Positions 1-7,111 of a stretch of 41,847 nucleotides of DNA are shown here, one piece after another. The notes under the pieces were generated by a model. It was not told the DNA's origin. It was given only the letters and a program-made list of their open reading frames with translations, and made no database searches. This DNA is from an uncultured Ruminiclostridium sp. (GTDB lineage Bacteria > Bacillota > Clostridia > Oscillospirales > Ruminococcaceae): contig CAKSTB010000023.1 in NCBI GenBank assembly GCA_934490165.1, forward strand, positions 1 to 41,847, read 5' to 3'. Position 1 is the first letter of the stretch. The number at the start of each line of letters is the position of its first letter. The translations under genes and the position numbers were made by a program.

Positions 1-1
1 A

Positions 2-403
2 AGCTATACTGTAAGCAAGCTTAAATCAAGCACAACATATAAATTCAGACTGAGAGCATACAAAACTTTCGGCAGTGCTAAAGAATACAGTGCTTATACT
101 TATCTCAATGTAAACACAAAGCCGTACACAACTACAGGCTTTAAAACGAAATCCGTAACCAAGAATACATTAACATTGCAGTGGAACAAGAACTCTTCCG
201 CTACAGGATATACCATTGAAAAATGGGACAGAAAGAAGTGGGTGCAAATTAAGAAACTAACTTCAAACTCAACTGCTTCATTAACGGTAAAAGGCTTGAA
301 ATCGCGTACAACATACAAATTCAGACTGAAAGCATATAAGATTATGGGTTCAACAAATGAATACAGCCAATATACAAGCGCACTTACTGTTAAAACAAAG
401 TAA
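2..403 (+). CDS. Fibronectin type III repeat protein, C-terminal part
   Basis: The reading frame is open from the window edge to a TAA at 401-403, so only the last ~133 residues are seen. They form the end of one and the whole of a second fibronectin-III-like repeat. The motif TTYKFRLRAYK / TTYKFRLKAYK occurs twice about 91 residues apart, each followed by a serine/tyrosine-rich strand ending in VNTK or TVKTK. Tandem FnIII modules of this kind usually sit at the end of large secreted or surface proteins in gut Clostridia and act as spacers or as protein and glycan contacts. The protein stops right after the last repeat, without a sorting signal or membrane helix, so attachment must come from the missing N-terminal part or it is secreted. 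The catalytic or binding role of the full protein cannot be told from here. Confidence 0.85.
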   Translation, partial: SYTVSKLKSSTTYKFRLRAYKTFGSAKEYSAYTYLNVNTKPYTTTGFKTKSVTKNTLTLQWNKNSSATGYTIEKWDRKKWVQIKKLTSNSTASLTVKGLKSRTTYKFRLKAYKIMGSTNEYSQYTSALTVKTK

Positions 404-411
404 ATAAACTA

Positions 412-440
412 ACGGACATCGGTCTTCGGTGTCCGTTTTC
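412..440 (+). terminator. Rho-independent terminator after FnIII protein gene
   Basis: A 7-bp stem (ACGGACA at 412-418 with TGTCCGT at 430-436) is followed by TTTTC, nine bases after the stop codon of the FnIII gene. From here to 619 I see no gene or clear element. Confidence 0.85.
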
Positions 441-619
441 ATTTATGTATCACCGGCTGAGAAGCATAAACAGCGACACTGTAACAGTTGCTTGATGAGT
501 GTTGATTTCAACATTTAACATAATCAATAAAATCAACAGATCAATCGTCTGCCGTCCCTGTCCGTCACTTTTTCTTTCCGCAACTTCCACATATTCCTTT
601 ATTAGTAAACTTATCCTAC

Positions 620-648
620 TTGACACGGCAATAAATTCTTGCTAAAAT
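620..648 (+). promoter_or_regulatory. Promoter for TAXI-gltS operon
   Basis: TTGACA at 620-625 and TAAAAT at 643-648 are separated by 17 bp, a near-consensus housekeeping promoter 32 bp upstream of the TAXI gene start. Confidence 0.8.
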
Positions 649-679
649 ATCTTCTATACAATATAACCTGAGGTGAAAG

Positions 680-1627
680 ATGAAAAAATTTTTTATACCA
701 CTGGTATGTACCATTATATTGCTTGTCAATACCGGATGCGGCATAAACGATAAAGTAAGAATCGGCACGGCGGCCGAAGGCGGAAATTACTACATTTTCG
801 GCAGTGAACTGAACGCCGCAGATTCGCTTGAAGACTACAACATCAATATCAAAAGGACGGCAGGCTCAGCCGCCAATATGCGTCTGCTCTCAGAAAACTA
901 CCTGCAAATGGCTATCGTCCAGACCGACATAATAGATGATGCGTGGAACGGAAGAAACGGCTTCACCGAAGAATACCGTGACTTCGGTGCAGTCGCAGGA
1001 TTGTTCACCGAAAGCTGTCAGATCGCAGTACGCAGTGACAGTGATATAAAGAGCGTTTCCGACCTTCGCGCAAAGACTGTAAGCATCGGAGAAGAAGAAT
1101 CGGGTACAGCACACAACGCAAGACAGATACTTACCTCTTTCGGCATTGCCGAGGATATGATAAAGACGGTAAACCTTGATTACACAGATGCCGCCAATCA
1201 GCTTGAAAACGGCACTATAGACGCATTTTTCTGCACTATCGGTGCACCTAATCCCACCGTGAAATCACTTTGCGATAAAGGCGTTGCACGTCTTGTTTCG
1301 CTTGACGGCGACAGAATAGATGACCTTGTAAGCTCTTACAGCTACTACTCTGCCTGCACGATACCGGCAGGTACTTACAGCGGTCAGACAAATGACATTA
1401 AAACAATAGGTGTTACCGCCGTACTGCTTGCAAGCAATTCATGCCCTAAAGACACTGTAAAAGCGATAACTAAGGCGTTTTTTGATAATTCGGGCAGCAT
1501 ACAAAATGCGCTTTCCGTAAGTATCGCAACCGATCAGCAGTCGGCTGTGAACGGCATAGAAATACCGTTTCATGCGGGAGCCGCCGAATATTACAGCGAG
1601 AACGGCATAACAGTAGAAACGGAGTAA
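680..1627 (+). CDS. TAXI-family substrate-binding lipoprotein
   Basis: The 315-residue product has a lipoprotein signal peptide (MKKFFIPLVCTIILLVNTGC, lipobox cysteine at residue 20) and a mature part that starts with the TAXI-family pattern IGTAAEGGNYYIFGSEL, followed by AGSAANMRLLSENYLQMAIVQ and the LRAKTVSIGEEESGTAHNA block. TAXI proteins are the binding subunits of one branch of TRAP transporters and typically bind dicarboxylates or glutamate-like acids. The start at 680 has an AGGTGA ribosome binding site. No TRAP membrane subunit (fused 4TM/12TM) is encoded nearby. Instead the next gene, four bases downstream, is a GltS-type sodium/glutamate carrier, so the two are almost certainly co-transcribed. 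I infer that the lipoprotein captures an acidic amino acid outside the membrane and delivers it to the carrier. Ligand identity is not proven by sequence. Confidence 0.88.
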   Translation: MKKFFIPLVCTIILLVNTGCGINDKVRIGTAAEGGNYYIFGSELNAADSLEDYNINIKRTAGSAANMRLLSENYLQMAIVQTDIIDDAWNGRNGFTEEYRDFGAVAGLFTESCQIAVRSDSDIKSVSDLRAKTVSIGEEESGTAHNARQILTSFGIAEDMIKTVNLDYTDAANQLENGTIDAFFCTIGAPNPTVKSLCDKGVARLVSLDGDRIDDLVSSYSYYSACTIPAGTYSGQTNDIKTIGVTAVLLASNSCPKDTVKAITKAFFDNSGSIQNALSVSIATDQQSAVNGIEIPFHAGAAEYYSENGITVETE

Positions 1628-1631
1628 CAAA

Positions 1632-2819
1632 ATGAGCATAGCACTTGATATGTATCAGACAGTCGCAATAGCTGTGCTTGTCCTGATGCTTGGCGCATTT
1701 TTGCGCAAAAAGATACATTTTTTAGAAAAATTCTGCATTCCCGCTCCGGTGATCGGCGGTCTGATTTTCGCGATACTCACCTGCATACTGCATGGCACAG
1801 GTCTTGCGGACGTTACCTTTGACGATACTCTGAAAGAAGTCTGCATGGTACTGTTCTTCACATCTGTAGGCTTTCAGGCAAATCTCAAGGTGCTGAAAAG
1901 CGGCGGCAAATCGATGATAGTATTTCTGATACTGGTTATCCTGCTGATAGTCGGACAGAATTTTACGGCACTCGGACTGTCAAATCTGCTGGGGCTTGAT
2001 CCGCTTATCGGTATGTGCACAGGTTCAATTCCGATGGTCGGCGGTCACGGAACTGCGGGCGCATTCGGCCCTGTACTTGAGGATCTCGGAGTGTCGGGCG
2101 CTACTACTCTTTGCACTGCGGCGGCTACATTCGGACTTGTCGCAGGAAGCCTTATCGGCGGACCTATCGGCAGACGGCTTATAGTGAAGAACGACCTTTT
2201 GAAGACAGTCGTGCCTGAAGACGACAGTCTGCTTGTCGAAGAGGGCAAAAAGCATGAGCGTCACTTCTCAATGTACGCTCCTGCCGTATATCAGCTTGTA
2301 CTCGCGGTCGGCGCAGGCACGGTAATTTCCTACCTGCTGACTATGACGGGAATGACGTTCCCGATATACATCGGTGCGATGATAGTTGCCGCTCTTATGC
2401 GCAACATCGGAGAATACACAGGCAAAATCACCATTCACATGGGCGAAATAAACGATCTCGGCGGTATCTGTCTGTCGCTTTTCTTAGGCATTGCAATGAT
2501 AACACTGAAGCTCTGGCAGCTCGCCGACCTCGCATTACCGCTGATGATTATGCTCGGCGGGCAGGTAATGCTTATGTTCCTGTACTCATATTTCGTTGTA
2601 TACAGAGTTATGGGCAGAGATTATGACGCGGCAGTACTTACTGCGGGTATGTGCGGCTTCGGTATGGGCGCAACGCCCAACGCAATGGCTAATATGCAGG
2701 CTATCTGTCAGAAGTACGCACCGTCTGTAAAAGCGTATCTTCTTGTTCCGCTTATAGGCAGTCTGTTTGCGGATTTTCTCAACAGCATTACGATTACGTT
2801 CTTTATAAATATGCTGTAA
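1632..2819 (+). CDS. gltS: GltS-family sodium/glutamate symporter
   Basis: The 395-residue product is close to the length of E. coli GltS (about 400) and hydrophobic throughout, with roughly ten or more membrane segments. Family hallmarks are the N-terminal IPAPVIGGL, the glycine-rich re-entrant segment SIPMVGGHGTAGAFGPVL near residues 133-150, and the repeated C-terminal counterpart AGMCGFGMGATPNAMANM around residues 337-354. GltS couples inward sodium to L-glutamate uptake. The gene starts four bases after the TAXI lipoprotein stop and shares its promoter. Pairing with a binding protein is unusual for GltS, which normally works alone. Specificity could have shifted to another dicarboxylate or amino acid, but the membrane domain itself looks complete. 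Confidence 0.92.
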   Translation: MSIALDMYQTVAIAVLVLMLGAFLRKKIHFLEKFCIPAPVIGGLIFAILTCILHGTGLADVTFDDTLKEVCMVLFFTSVGFQANLKVLKSGGKSMIVFLILVILLIVGQNFTALGLSNLLGLDPLIGMCTGSIPMVGGHGTAGAFGPVLEDLGVSGATTLCTAAATFGLVAGSLIGGPIGRRLIVKNDLLKTVVPEDDSLLVEEGKKHERHFSMYAPAVYQLVLAVGAGTVISYLLTMTGMTFPIYIGAMIVAALMRNIGEYTGKITIHMGEINDLGGICLSLFLGIAMITLKLWQLADLALPLMIMLGGQVMLMFLYSYFVVYRVMGRDYDAAVLTAGMCGFGMGATPNAMANMQAICQKYAPSVKAYLLVPLIGSLFADFLNSITITFFINML

Positions 2820-2852
2820 ACCTACGGCGGTTTACTTTTCGGAGGGATTTAT

Positions 2853-3077
2853 ATGTTCGGTAAAGATAAAGACAAGCAGAAAAAGAAAAAAGGGCGAATG
2901 AACGATAAGGCAGGACATTCGGAGGAAAATTACGATGTTCTTTATGACAATCTCGCTTTTCCCGAAGTATACGCAAAAGAGCAAAAACAAAGCGATACCG
3001 AGGAAACAGGCGAAGAACCGGTAAATTACGACAATGTGGCTATTCCCGAAATCAATGTAAAGAAAGATAAGAAGTAA
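2853..3077 (+). CDS. Small highly charged protein with duplicated motif
   Basis: The 74-residue product is not recognised. It is led by a good ribosome binding site (GGAGGG at about 2841-2846), which supports expression. It starts with a lysine run (KDKDKQKKKKGR) and carries two copies of one motif, ENYDVLYDNLAFPEVYAKE and VNYDNVAIPEINVKK, separated by an acidic linker, and ends KKDKK. There is no signal peptide, helix or cysteine. It follows gltS by 33 bp and precedes a terminator, so it is probably the last gene of the TAXI-gltS operon. It may be a soluble, largely disordered accessory peptide. No function can be assigned. Confidence 0.6.
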   Translation: MFGKDKDKQKKKKGRMNDKAGHSEENYDVLYDNLAFPEVYAKEQKQSDTEETGEEPVNYDNVAIPEINVKKDKK

Positions 3078-3083
3078 TTCCGA

Positions 3084-3103
3084 CCGCTCTTAATGAGCGG
3101 TTT
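3084..3103 (+). terminator. Terminator, first copy of duplicated 22-bp sequence
   Basis: CCGCTC at 3084-3089 pairs with GAGCGG at 3095-3100 around a TTAAT loop and is followed by TTT. The 22 bases 3082-3103 recur exactly at 3482-3503. In this copy the T-tract is only three bases long, so the tail looks interrupted by the sequence that follows. Confidence 0.6.
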
Positions 3104-3481
3104 CAGACTGTCGAAAAACCTCTTGCTTATTTAAAAATGGGGTCGCAGGGGCGAAGCCCCCGTACAGGTTGTCAGCCATTTGTGCCGTCGCGTCGTGCAA
3201 CGGCTTTGTGTGGCTGACTGCAAGCGTCCATGTTTGGACTAGGGGCGGCAGCCCCACATTCAGCCAGGCACGGACGCCGGGCGTGTATGCCCAAAGGCTC
3301 TGCACGATGCAGAGCCAACAAAGCATACACAGCCTTTCACCGGGGGAAAGGGGTTTTCGGCAAGGACGCCGAAATAAGGACACACCAAGCTTTGCACGAG
3401 GCAAAGCCATCAGAGTGTCCTAAAGGGGATAGGGATTGAGAACAAGCACTTTTTTGAAAGAACAGACTTTTTCTACAAGCT
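3104..3481. repeat. Hairpin-packed non-coding element, candidate structured RNA or inserted repeat
   Basis: No credible gene lies here, although several short frames are open. Instead at least nine perfect stems occur within about 280 bases: GGGGC 3148-3152 with 3156-3160; GTCAGCCA 3171-3178 with 3211-3218, enclosing GCCGT 3184-3188 with 3200-3204; GTCCA 3226-3230 with 3235-3239; GGGGC 3242-3246 with 3251-3255; GTGTATGC 3283-3290 with 3323-3330, enclosing the nine-base stem GGCTCTGCA 3296-3304 with 3308-3316; CCTTTC 3333-3338 with 3346-3351; TTTCGGC 3355-3361 with 3368-3374; AGGACAC 3377-3383 with 3415-3421, enclosing GCTTTGC 3389-3395 with 3401-3407. It is more GC-rich than its flanks and lies between two identical 22-bp copies of a terminator. 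It could be a non-coding RNA, or a MITE-like or intergenic repeat that duplicated its target. Strand is unknown. Confidence 0.6.
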
Positions 3482-3483
3482 GA

Positions 3484-3510
3484 CCGCTCTTAATGAGCGG
3501 TTTATTTTTA
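3484..3510 (+). terminator. Terminator, second copy of duplicated sequence
   Basis: This is the same hairpin as at 3084 (CCGCTC 3484-3489 with GAGCGG 3495-3500), here followed by TTTATTTTTA, a better T-tract. It looks like the original tail of the terminator that ended the gltS operon before the 400-bp element arose between the copies. Confidence 0.7.
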
Positions 3511-3579
3511 TCCCCTATAATAGCTTTATCGTATAACCTGCATAAGACAGCCGAAAATAAGACATAAAGTAAAAAACAG

Positions 3580-3608
3580 TTGCAAATGCGGCGGTAATAG
3601 TGTATAAT
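3580..3608 (+). promoter_or_regulatory. Promoter for M50 protease-scpAB-dacF-rluB operon
   Basis: TTGCAA at 3580-3585 and TATAAT at 3603-3608 with a 17-bp spacer, 57 bp before the first gene. No strong internal terminator is seen until after 9400, so this may drive eight genes. Confidence 0.8.
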
Positions 3609-3664
3609 AGAATATGAATATACTGCCTTAATAGCGGTAATTTTCAAATGTGAAAGGAAAATCT

Positions 3665-4357
3665 ATGTTACTTAATATAATGAACAGTCTTGGCGATCAG
3701 CGGAGCATTATCATCACTGTATTTGCTTATGCGGTGATCCTGCTTATTGCCATACCTATACACGAATGCGCCCACTGCTTTGCGGCATATCTTTTGGGCG
3801 ATGATACAGGACTTCATTCGGGCAGAATCACACTGAACCCGATAAGGCACTGGGATCTCTGGGGTACTATAGGTATGCTTACCGTCGGCATCGGCTGGGG
3901 CAAGCCCGCACCCGTAAACCCCGTCAGAGCAAGAAAGGTTTCAGCAAGAACGTTCATGGCACTGACTGCGGCGGCAGGACCTTTATCCAATGTTATACTA
4001 TCATACATTTTCGTACTTATCGGAAAGCTTATATGGTTCTTCTTCGGTGCTTCAAACCCCGATGTTGTAGCATATGTTTATTACGCTTTCGATATGGCGG
4101 CAAGTATAAACGTTTCGCTTGCAGTGTTCAACCTGCTCCCGATACCGCCCTTTGACGGTTCAAGAATAATGCTCGTATTCTTAAAGGAAAGAACATATTT
4201 CAAGCTGATGCAGTATGAGCAGTATATAATGATCGCCGTACTCGCTATCTGCTGGACAGGTGTACTTAATGCACCGCTGAACTTCCTTGACAATGCGGTA
4301 ATGAGTTTTCTTGATTTTACGACCTCGTTCATTCCGCTTGTACCTCTCGGAGCATAA
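3665..4357 (+). CDS. Site-2 protease family (M50) membrane metalloprotease
   Basis: The product of about 230 residues is a polytopic membrane protein with the M50 zinc motif HECAH near residue 33 inside the second hydrophobic segment, and the second family signature NLLPIPPFDGSR in the C-terminal half, whose aspartate is the third zinc ligand. Such proteins cut transmembrane substrates within the membrane; this compact type resembles the YwhC/Rip group of unknown substrate in Clostridia. I place the start at ATG 3665, because AAAGGA at 3653-3658 is spaced six bases from it; an in-frame GTG at 3650 would put the ribosome site inside the gene. It lies three bases upstream of scpA and probably heads this operon. 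It is not SpoIVFB by any feature I can see. Confidence 0.88.
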   Translation: MLLNIMNSLGDQRSIIITVFAYAVILLIAIPIHECAHCFAAYLLGDDTGLHSGRITLNPIRHWDLWGTIGMLTVGIGWGKPAPVNPVRARKVSARTFMALTAAAGPLSNVILSYIFVLIGKLIWFFFGASNPDVVAYVYYAFDMAASINVSLAVFNLLPIPPFDGSRIMLVFLKERTYFKLMQYEQYIMIAVLAICWTGVLNAPLNFLDNAVMSFLDFTTSFIPLVPLGA

Positions 4358-4360
4358 AAA

Positions 4361-5107
4361 ATGCAGGAACTGAAATTCAAGCTTGAGGTCTACGAGGGAC
4401 CTCTCGACCTTATGCTGAGCCTTATCGCAAAGCATAAGCTTAACATTTACGATATAGAAATTTCTCTTCTGCTTGAGCAATTCCTGCTGTATCTCGATCA
4501 GATGAAAGAGGCGGATATAGAGATAGCGGGCGAATTTCTCGAGATGGCGGCAAGACTTATCTACATAAAGTCCGCCGCTCTTCTGCCAAAGCATGAAGCG
4601 GAAGAAATGAAGAAAGAGCTTGAGGGCGTACTGATAGAATATGCCCTGTGCAAGCAGATAGCGGCGCAATTACAGCAAAGCTGGGTCGGCGATGATGTGT
4701 TTGTACGTCCGCCCGTGCAGGTAGAAGAAAACAAGGCGTATCTCGGTATGCATGACCCGGACGAGCTTTTTCTTGCAATGTCAAACCTGAACTATAAGGA
4801 AGCGGTAAGAAAAGCCGTTCCCCATGTAAAGCCCGCAATTGCAAAAAGCTTTGTCAGCGTATTTACAAAGATAGTCTATGTGTTAAAACGCATAAATGAC
4901 GGACACAACGTCGAGGTAAATTCACTGTATAAAGGTCAGTCAAGGTCGGACTGCGTGGCTATCTTCCTTGCGCTTCTGGAACTGTCAAAGAACAGCCGCA
5001 TAAAGTTTACCGATGACAATAAATATCTGCACTTTGTGCCTAAGGATAAAATAGAAGAAGAGTTCTCATTCGGAGAACCCGAAGAAAGCGAGGCGGCGGA
5101 AAATTGA
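4361..5107 (+). CDS. scpA: Segregation and condensation protein A (kleisin)
   Basis: The 248-residue product begins with the ScpA signature FKLEVYEGPLDLMLSLIAKH, followed by the helical DIEIAGEFLEMAARLIYIKS region that contacts the SMC head neck, and ends in a winged-helix-like part (residues ~160-235) that binds the other SMC head. Length is typical of ScpA. With Smc and ScpB it forms the bacterial condensin loaded at parS sites. The gene starts three bases after the M50 gene, with GGAG eight bases before the ATG. Its TGA overlaps the TTG start of scpB, pointing to coupled translation. Smc is not in this window. Confidence 0.95.
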   Translation: MQELKFKLEVYEGPLDLMLSLIAKHKLNIYDIEISLLLEQFLLYLDQMKEADIEIAGEFLEMAARLIYIKSAALLPKHEAEEMKKELEGVLIEYALCKQIAAQLQQSWVGDDVFVRPPVQVEENKAYLGMHDPDELFLAMSNLNYKEAVRKAVPHVKPAIAKSFVSVFTKIVYVLKRINDGHNVEVNSLYKGQSRSDCVAIFLALLELSKNSRIKFTDDNKYLHFVPKDKIEEEFSFGEPEESEAAEN

Positions 5108-5712
5108 ATTACAACGAATCGCTTTGTATAATCGAAGCCCTGCTGTTCGCGTCGGGCGAGCCGATCTCACTTGACAGACTGAGCGAAGCAAGCGGCATTG
5201 AACCCGAAACCGTATCAAAGCTTATTGATCAGCTTGAAAGAAGATACAACGTTTCAGACAGTGCGATAAGAGTACTGCGGCTTGAAAATTCATATCAGCT
5301 TGCGACAAGGGAAGAATATGCTCCCTACATAAAGCGCGCAATGGAAAACAGGCGTCAGGCAAGGCTTTCGCCTGCGGCACTTGAAGTGCTTGCGGTGGTA
5401 GCCTACAATCAGCCCGTCACTAAGGCGTTTGTGGAGCAGGTCAGAGGCACTGACAGCTCGGGCGTTATAAATACACTTGTGGATCGTGAGCTTCTGTATG
5501 AAGCAGGCAGACTTGAACTGCCCGGCAGACCGATAACATACAAGACAACAGATAACTTTCTGCGTTGCTTCAAGCTTGAAAGTCTGGCTCAGCTGCCAAG
5601 TCTTCCCGATGAGGACGGTCAGCTGAACCTGAATGAGCTCGGAGCATTACAGCAGGATACGGATTACGGCGACGATGATACCGATATCGGCATCGATGAA
5701 AACGAGGAATAA
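5104..5712 (+). CDS. scpB: Segregation and condensation protein B
   Basis: The 202-residue product has the two winged-helix domains of ScpB: the first from LCIIEALLFASGEPISLDRL, the second around LSPAALEVLAVVAYNQPVT and VRGTDSSGVINTLVDRELL, followed by the family-typical GRLELPGRPITYKTTDNFL and an acidic, disordered tail. ScpB dimers bind ScpA and regulate condensin ATPase. The start is TTG at 5104, overlapping the scpA stop (TTGA), with a purine-rich GGCGGCGG just upstream; translational coupling explains the weak start. The usual scpA-scpB pair order is kept. Confidence 0.95.
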   Translation: MNYNESLCIIEALLFASGEPISLDRLSEASGIEPETVSKLIDQLERRYNVSDSAIRVLRLENSYQLATREEYAPYIKRAMENRRQARLSPAALEVLAVVAYNQPVTKAFVEQVRGTDSSGVINTLVDRELLYEAGRLELPGRPITYKTTDNFLRCFKLESLAQLPSLPDEDGQLNLNELGALQQDTDYGDDDTDIGIDENEE

Positions 5713-5769
5713 ATTGCTTTTCTCTGCGGATACTTTTACCGACAGGATACAGACAAAAACGGAGGGCTT

Positions 5770-6621
5770 ATGGGCTGGCTTATTTTCTTAGATATATTGC
5801 TCATCATAGTGCTCGCGCTTATGCTGTCCGTAACGGTGAACGTACACCTCAACGATGAAACAAGGATAAAAATCAAATATGCGGGGATAACGATATTTTC
5901 GGTATCTCCCGAAGCTGAAAAACAGCGTAAGCAAAAACAGGAAAAGAAAAAAGAAAAAAGCAAGCCCGAACCCGATAAAAAAGCTCCGACTTCAACAAAG
6001 AAAAATAAACCTGCCCCCAAAAAGGCAAGCGCCGATGTAAATTCAAAAAGCACCGCAAATAAGCCAAAAGGCAATAACAATGCCAAAACCGAGCTTAAAA
6101 CCGAAAAGATAACCGAGCGTAAAGCCGAAAAGAAAACCGAGAATAAACCAAAAGAAAAAGAAAGCCTTATGTCAAAGCTCGGACTGAGCGGCGATATAAG
6201 CGAAACGATAGAATTTGTAAAACAGCTTATCAAGTCGGCTTCTAAACCTGTAAAAAGGCTTATCAGCCACATACGCGTAAGCAACTTTTACCTGTTTGTA
6301 ACGGCAAGCGGTGAAGATGCGGCTCAGGCGGCAATGAACTACGGCAAGATAAACTGGCTTGTTTATACCGCAATTGCAGTGCTTTATGAAGCGGTGAAGC
6401 TTGATATCAAAAAGATAGATATAACAGCCGATTTTACATCGGGCGAAACAGAATATGAGCTTTCGTGCAAGGTAAAGCTTCGGCTCGGAACGGCTCTGGG
6501 CTGTATCATATGGCTGTTATTCAGACTGCTGAAAATGTATCTGAAGATAAATTCAAAGAATGTAAACAATAATTCTGCACAGGTCAAGAGAAAGTCAAAA
6601 CCTCAGGCAGGGAAAGCTTAA
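5770..6621 (+). CDS. DUF2953 membrane protein, YtfI-like
   Basis: The 283-residue product has an N-terminal membrane helix (GWLIFLDILLIIVLALML), a short beta-like stretch VNVHLNDETRIKIKYAGI, then an unusually long lysine/proline/alanine-rich low-complexity insert (residues ~58-135, many KK, EK and KP pairs). The C-terminal half (about 140-255) matches the DUF2953 pattern, with conserved YGKINWLVYTAIAVLYE and DFTSGETEYELSCKVKLRLG, and a final hydrophobic segment. In Bacillus ytfI is immediately upstream of ytfJ, and that order is kept here with a 22-bp gap. The molecular role is unknown; a forespore or sporulation association is inferred from the neighbour. The charged insert is the odd part and probably lies in the cytoplasm or periplasm as a flexible linker. 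Confidence 0.8.
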   Translation: MGWLIFLDILLIIVLALMLSVTVNVHLNDETRIKIKYAGITIFSVSPEAEKQRKQKQEKKKEKSKPEPDKKAPTSTKKNKPAPKKASADVNSKSTANKPKGNNNAKTELKTEKITERKAEKKTENKPKEKESLMSKLGLSGDISETIEFVKQLIKSASKPVKRLISHIRVSNFYLFVTASGEDAAQAAMNYGKINWLVYTAIAVLYEAVKLDIKKIDITADFTSGETEYELSCKVKLRLGTALGCIIWLLFRLLKMYLKINSKNVNNNSAQVKRKSKPQAGKA

Positions 6622-6643
6622 GCTTTCGGAAAGGAATATCAAA

Positions 6644-7048
6644 ATGGCAGAACAGCACCCTATCAACGGACTTATGGACACTTCTATGGAGAAGATAAGA
6701 GAGCTTGTTGACGTGAACACTATAATAGGCGATCCTATCACTTCTCCCGACGGAACAATAATTATTCCCGTATCAAAGGTAAGCTTCGGCTTTGTTGCAG
6801 GCGGATCGGATCTGCCTACAAAAGCCCCCAAGGACGTATTTGCAGGCGGAAGCGGCGCAGGTATTACCATCAACCCTCAGGCTTTTATCGTTGTACAGCG
6901 TGACGGCGATGTAAAGATGCTTGAGCTCGGTGCAGGCGGCGGAGGATCGCTCGAGGGCATTATCAGCGGTGTACCCGACCTTATCTCCAAGGTAAAGGCT
7001 ATCTTCTCAAAGGATAACGGCGAGGAAGAAGAAGCAACAGAAGAATAA
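6644..7048 (+). CDS. ytfJ: Sporulation protein YtfJ (GerW family)
   Basis: The 134-residue product carries the compact GerW/YtfJ fold: HPINGLMDTSMEKIRELVDV, then VIGDPI-like TIIGDPITSPDGTIIIPVSK, VSFGFVAGGSD, a glycine-rich GGSGAGITINPQAF, and VVQRDGDVKMLEL. In Bacillus YtfJ is made in the forespore and GerW is needed for germination through germinant receptors. The length is normal. It lies directly downstream of the YtfI-like gene with an AAAGGA ribosome site at 6630-6635. Its presence is one of the best signs that the host, or its recent ancestor, forms spores. Confidence 0.93.
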   Translation: MAEQHPINGLMDTSMEKIRELVDVNTIIGDPITSPDGTIIIPVSKVSFGFVAGGSDLPTKAPKDVFAGGSGAGITINPQAFIVVQRDGDVKMLELGAGGGGSLEGIISGVPDLISKVKAIFSKDNGEEEEATEE

Positions 7049-7062
7049 GCAATAATAACAGC

Positions 7063-7106
7063 TGTCCTTTTCGCATAAGATATACAAGTACTATGCGGAA
7101 AGGACA
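7063..7106 (+). promoter_or_regulatory. Long hairpin sequestering the dacF ribosome binding site
   Basis: TGTCCTTTTCGCATA at 7063-7077 pairs over all 15 positions (one U-G) with TATGCGGAAAGGACA at 7092-7106, leaving a 14-base loop. The 3' arm contains AAAGGA (7099-7104), the ribosome binding site for dacF, whose ATG is at 7112. No T-tract follows, so it is not a standard terminator. It may control translation of dacF or mark an mRNA processing point. Confidence 0.6.
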
Positions 7107-7111
7107 ACGTT

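Noticed and set aside
3090..3439. Open frames of 70-106 codons on both strands in the hairpin element
   Set aside because: They overlap each other, have no ribosome sites, and arise from GC-rich palindromic sequence that lowers stop frequency.
6612..6627. 16-bp palindrome GAAAGCTTAAGCTTTC at the end of the YtfI-like gene
   Set aside because: Perfect but without loop or T-tract and across the stop codon; too short to claim function.
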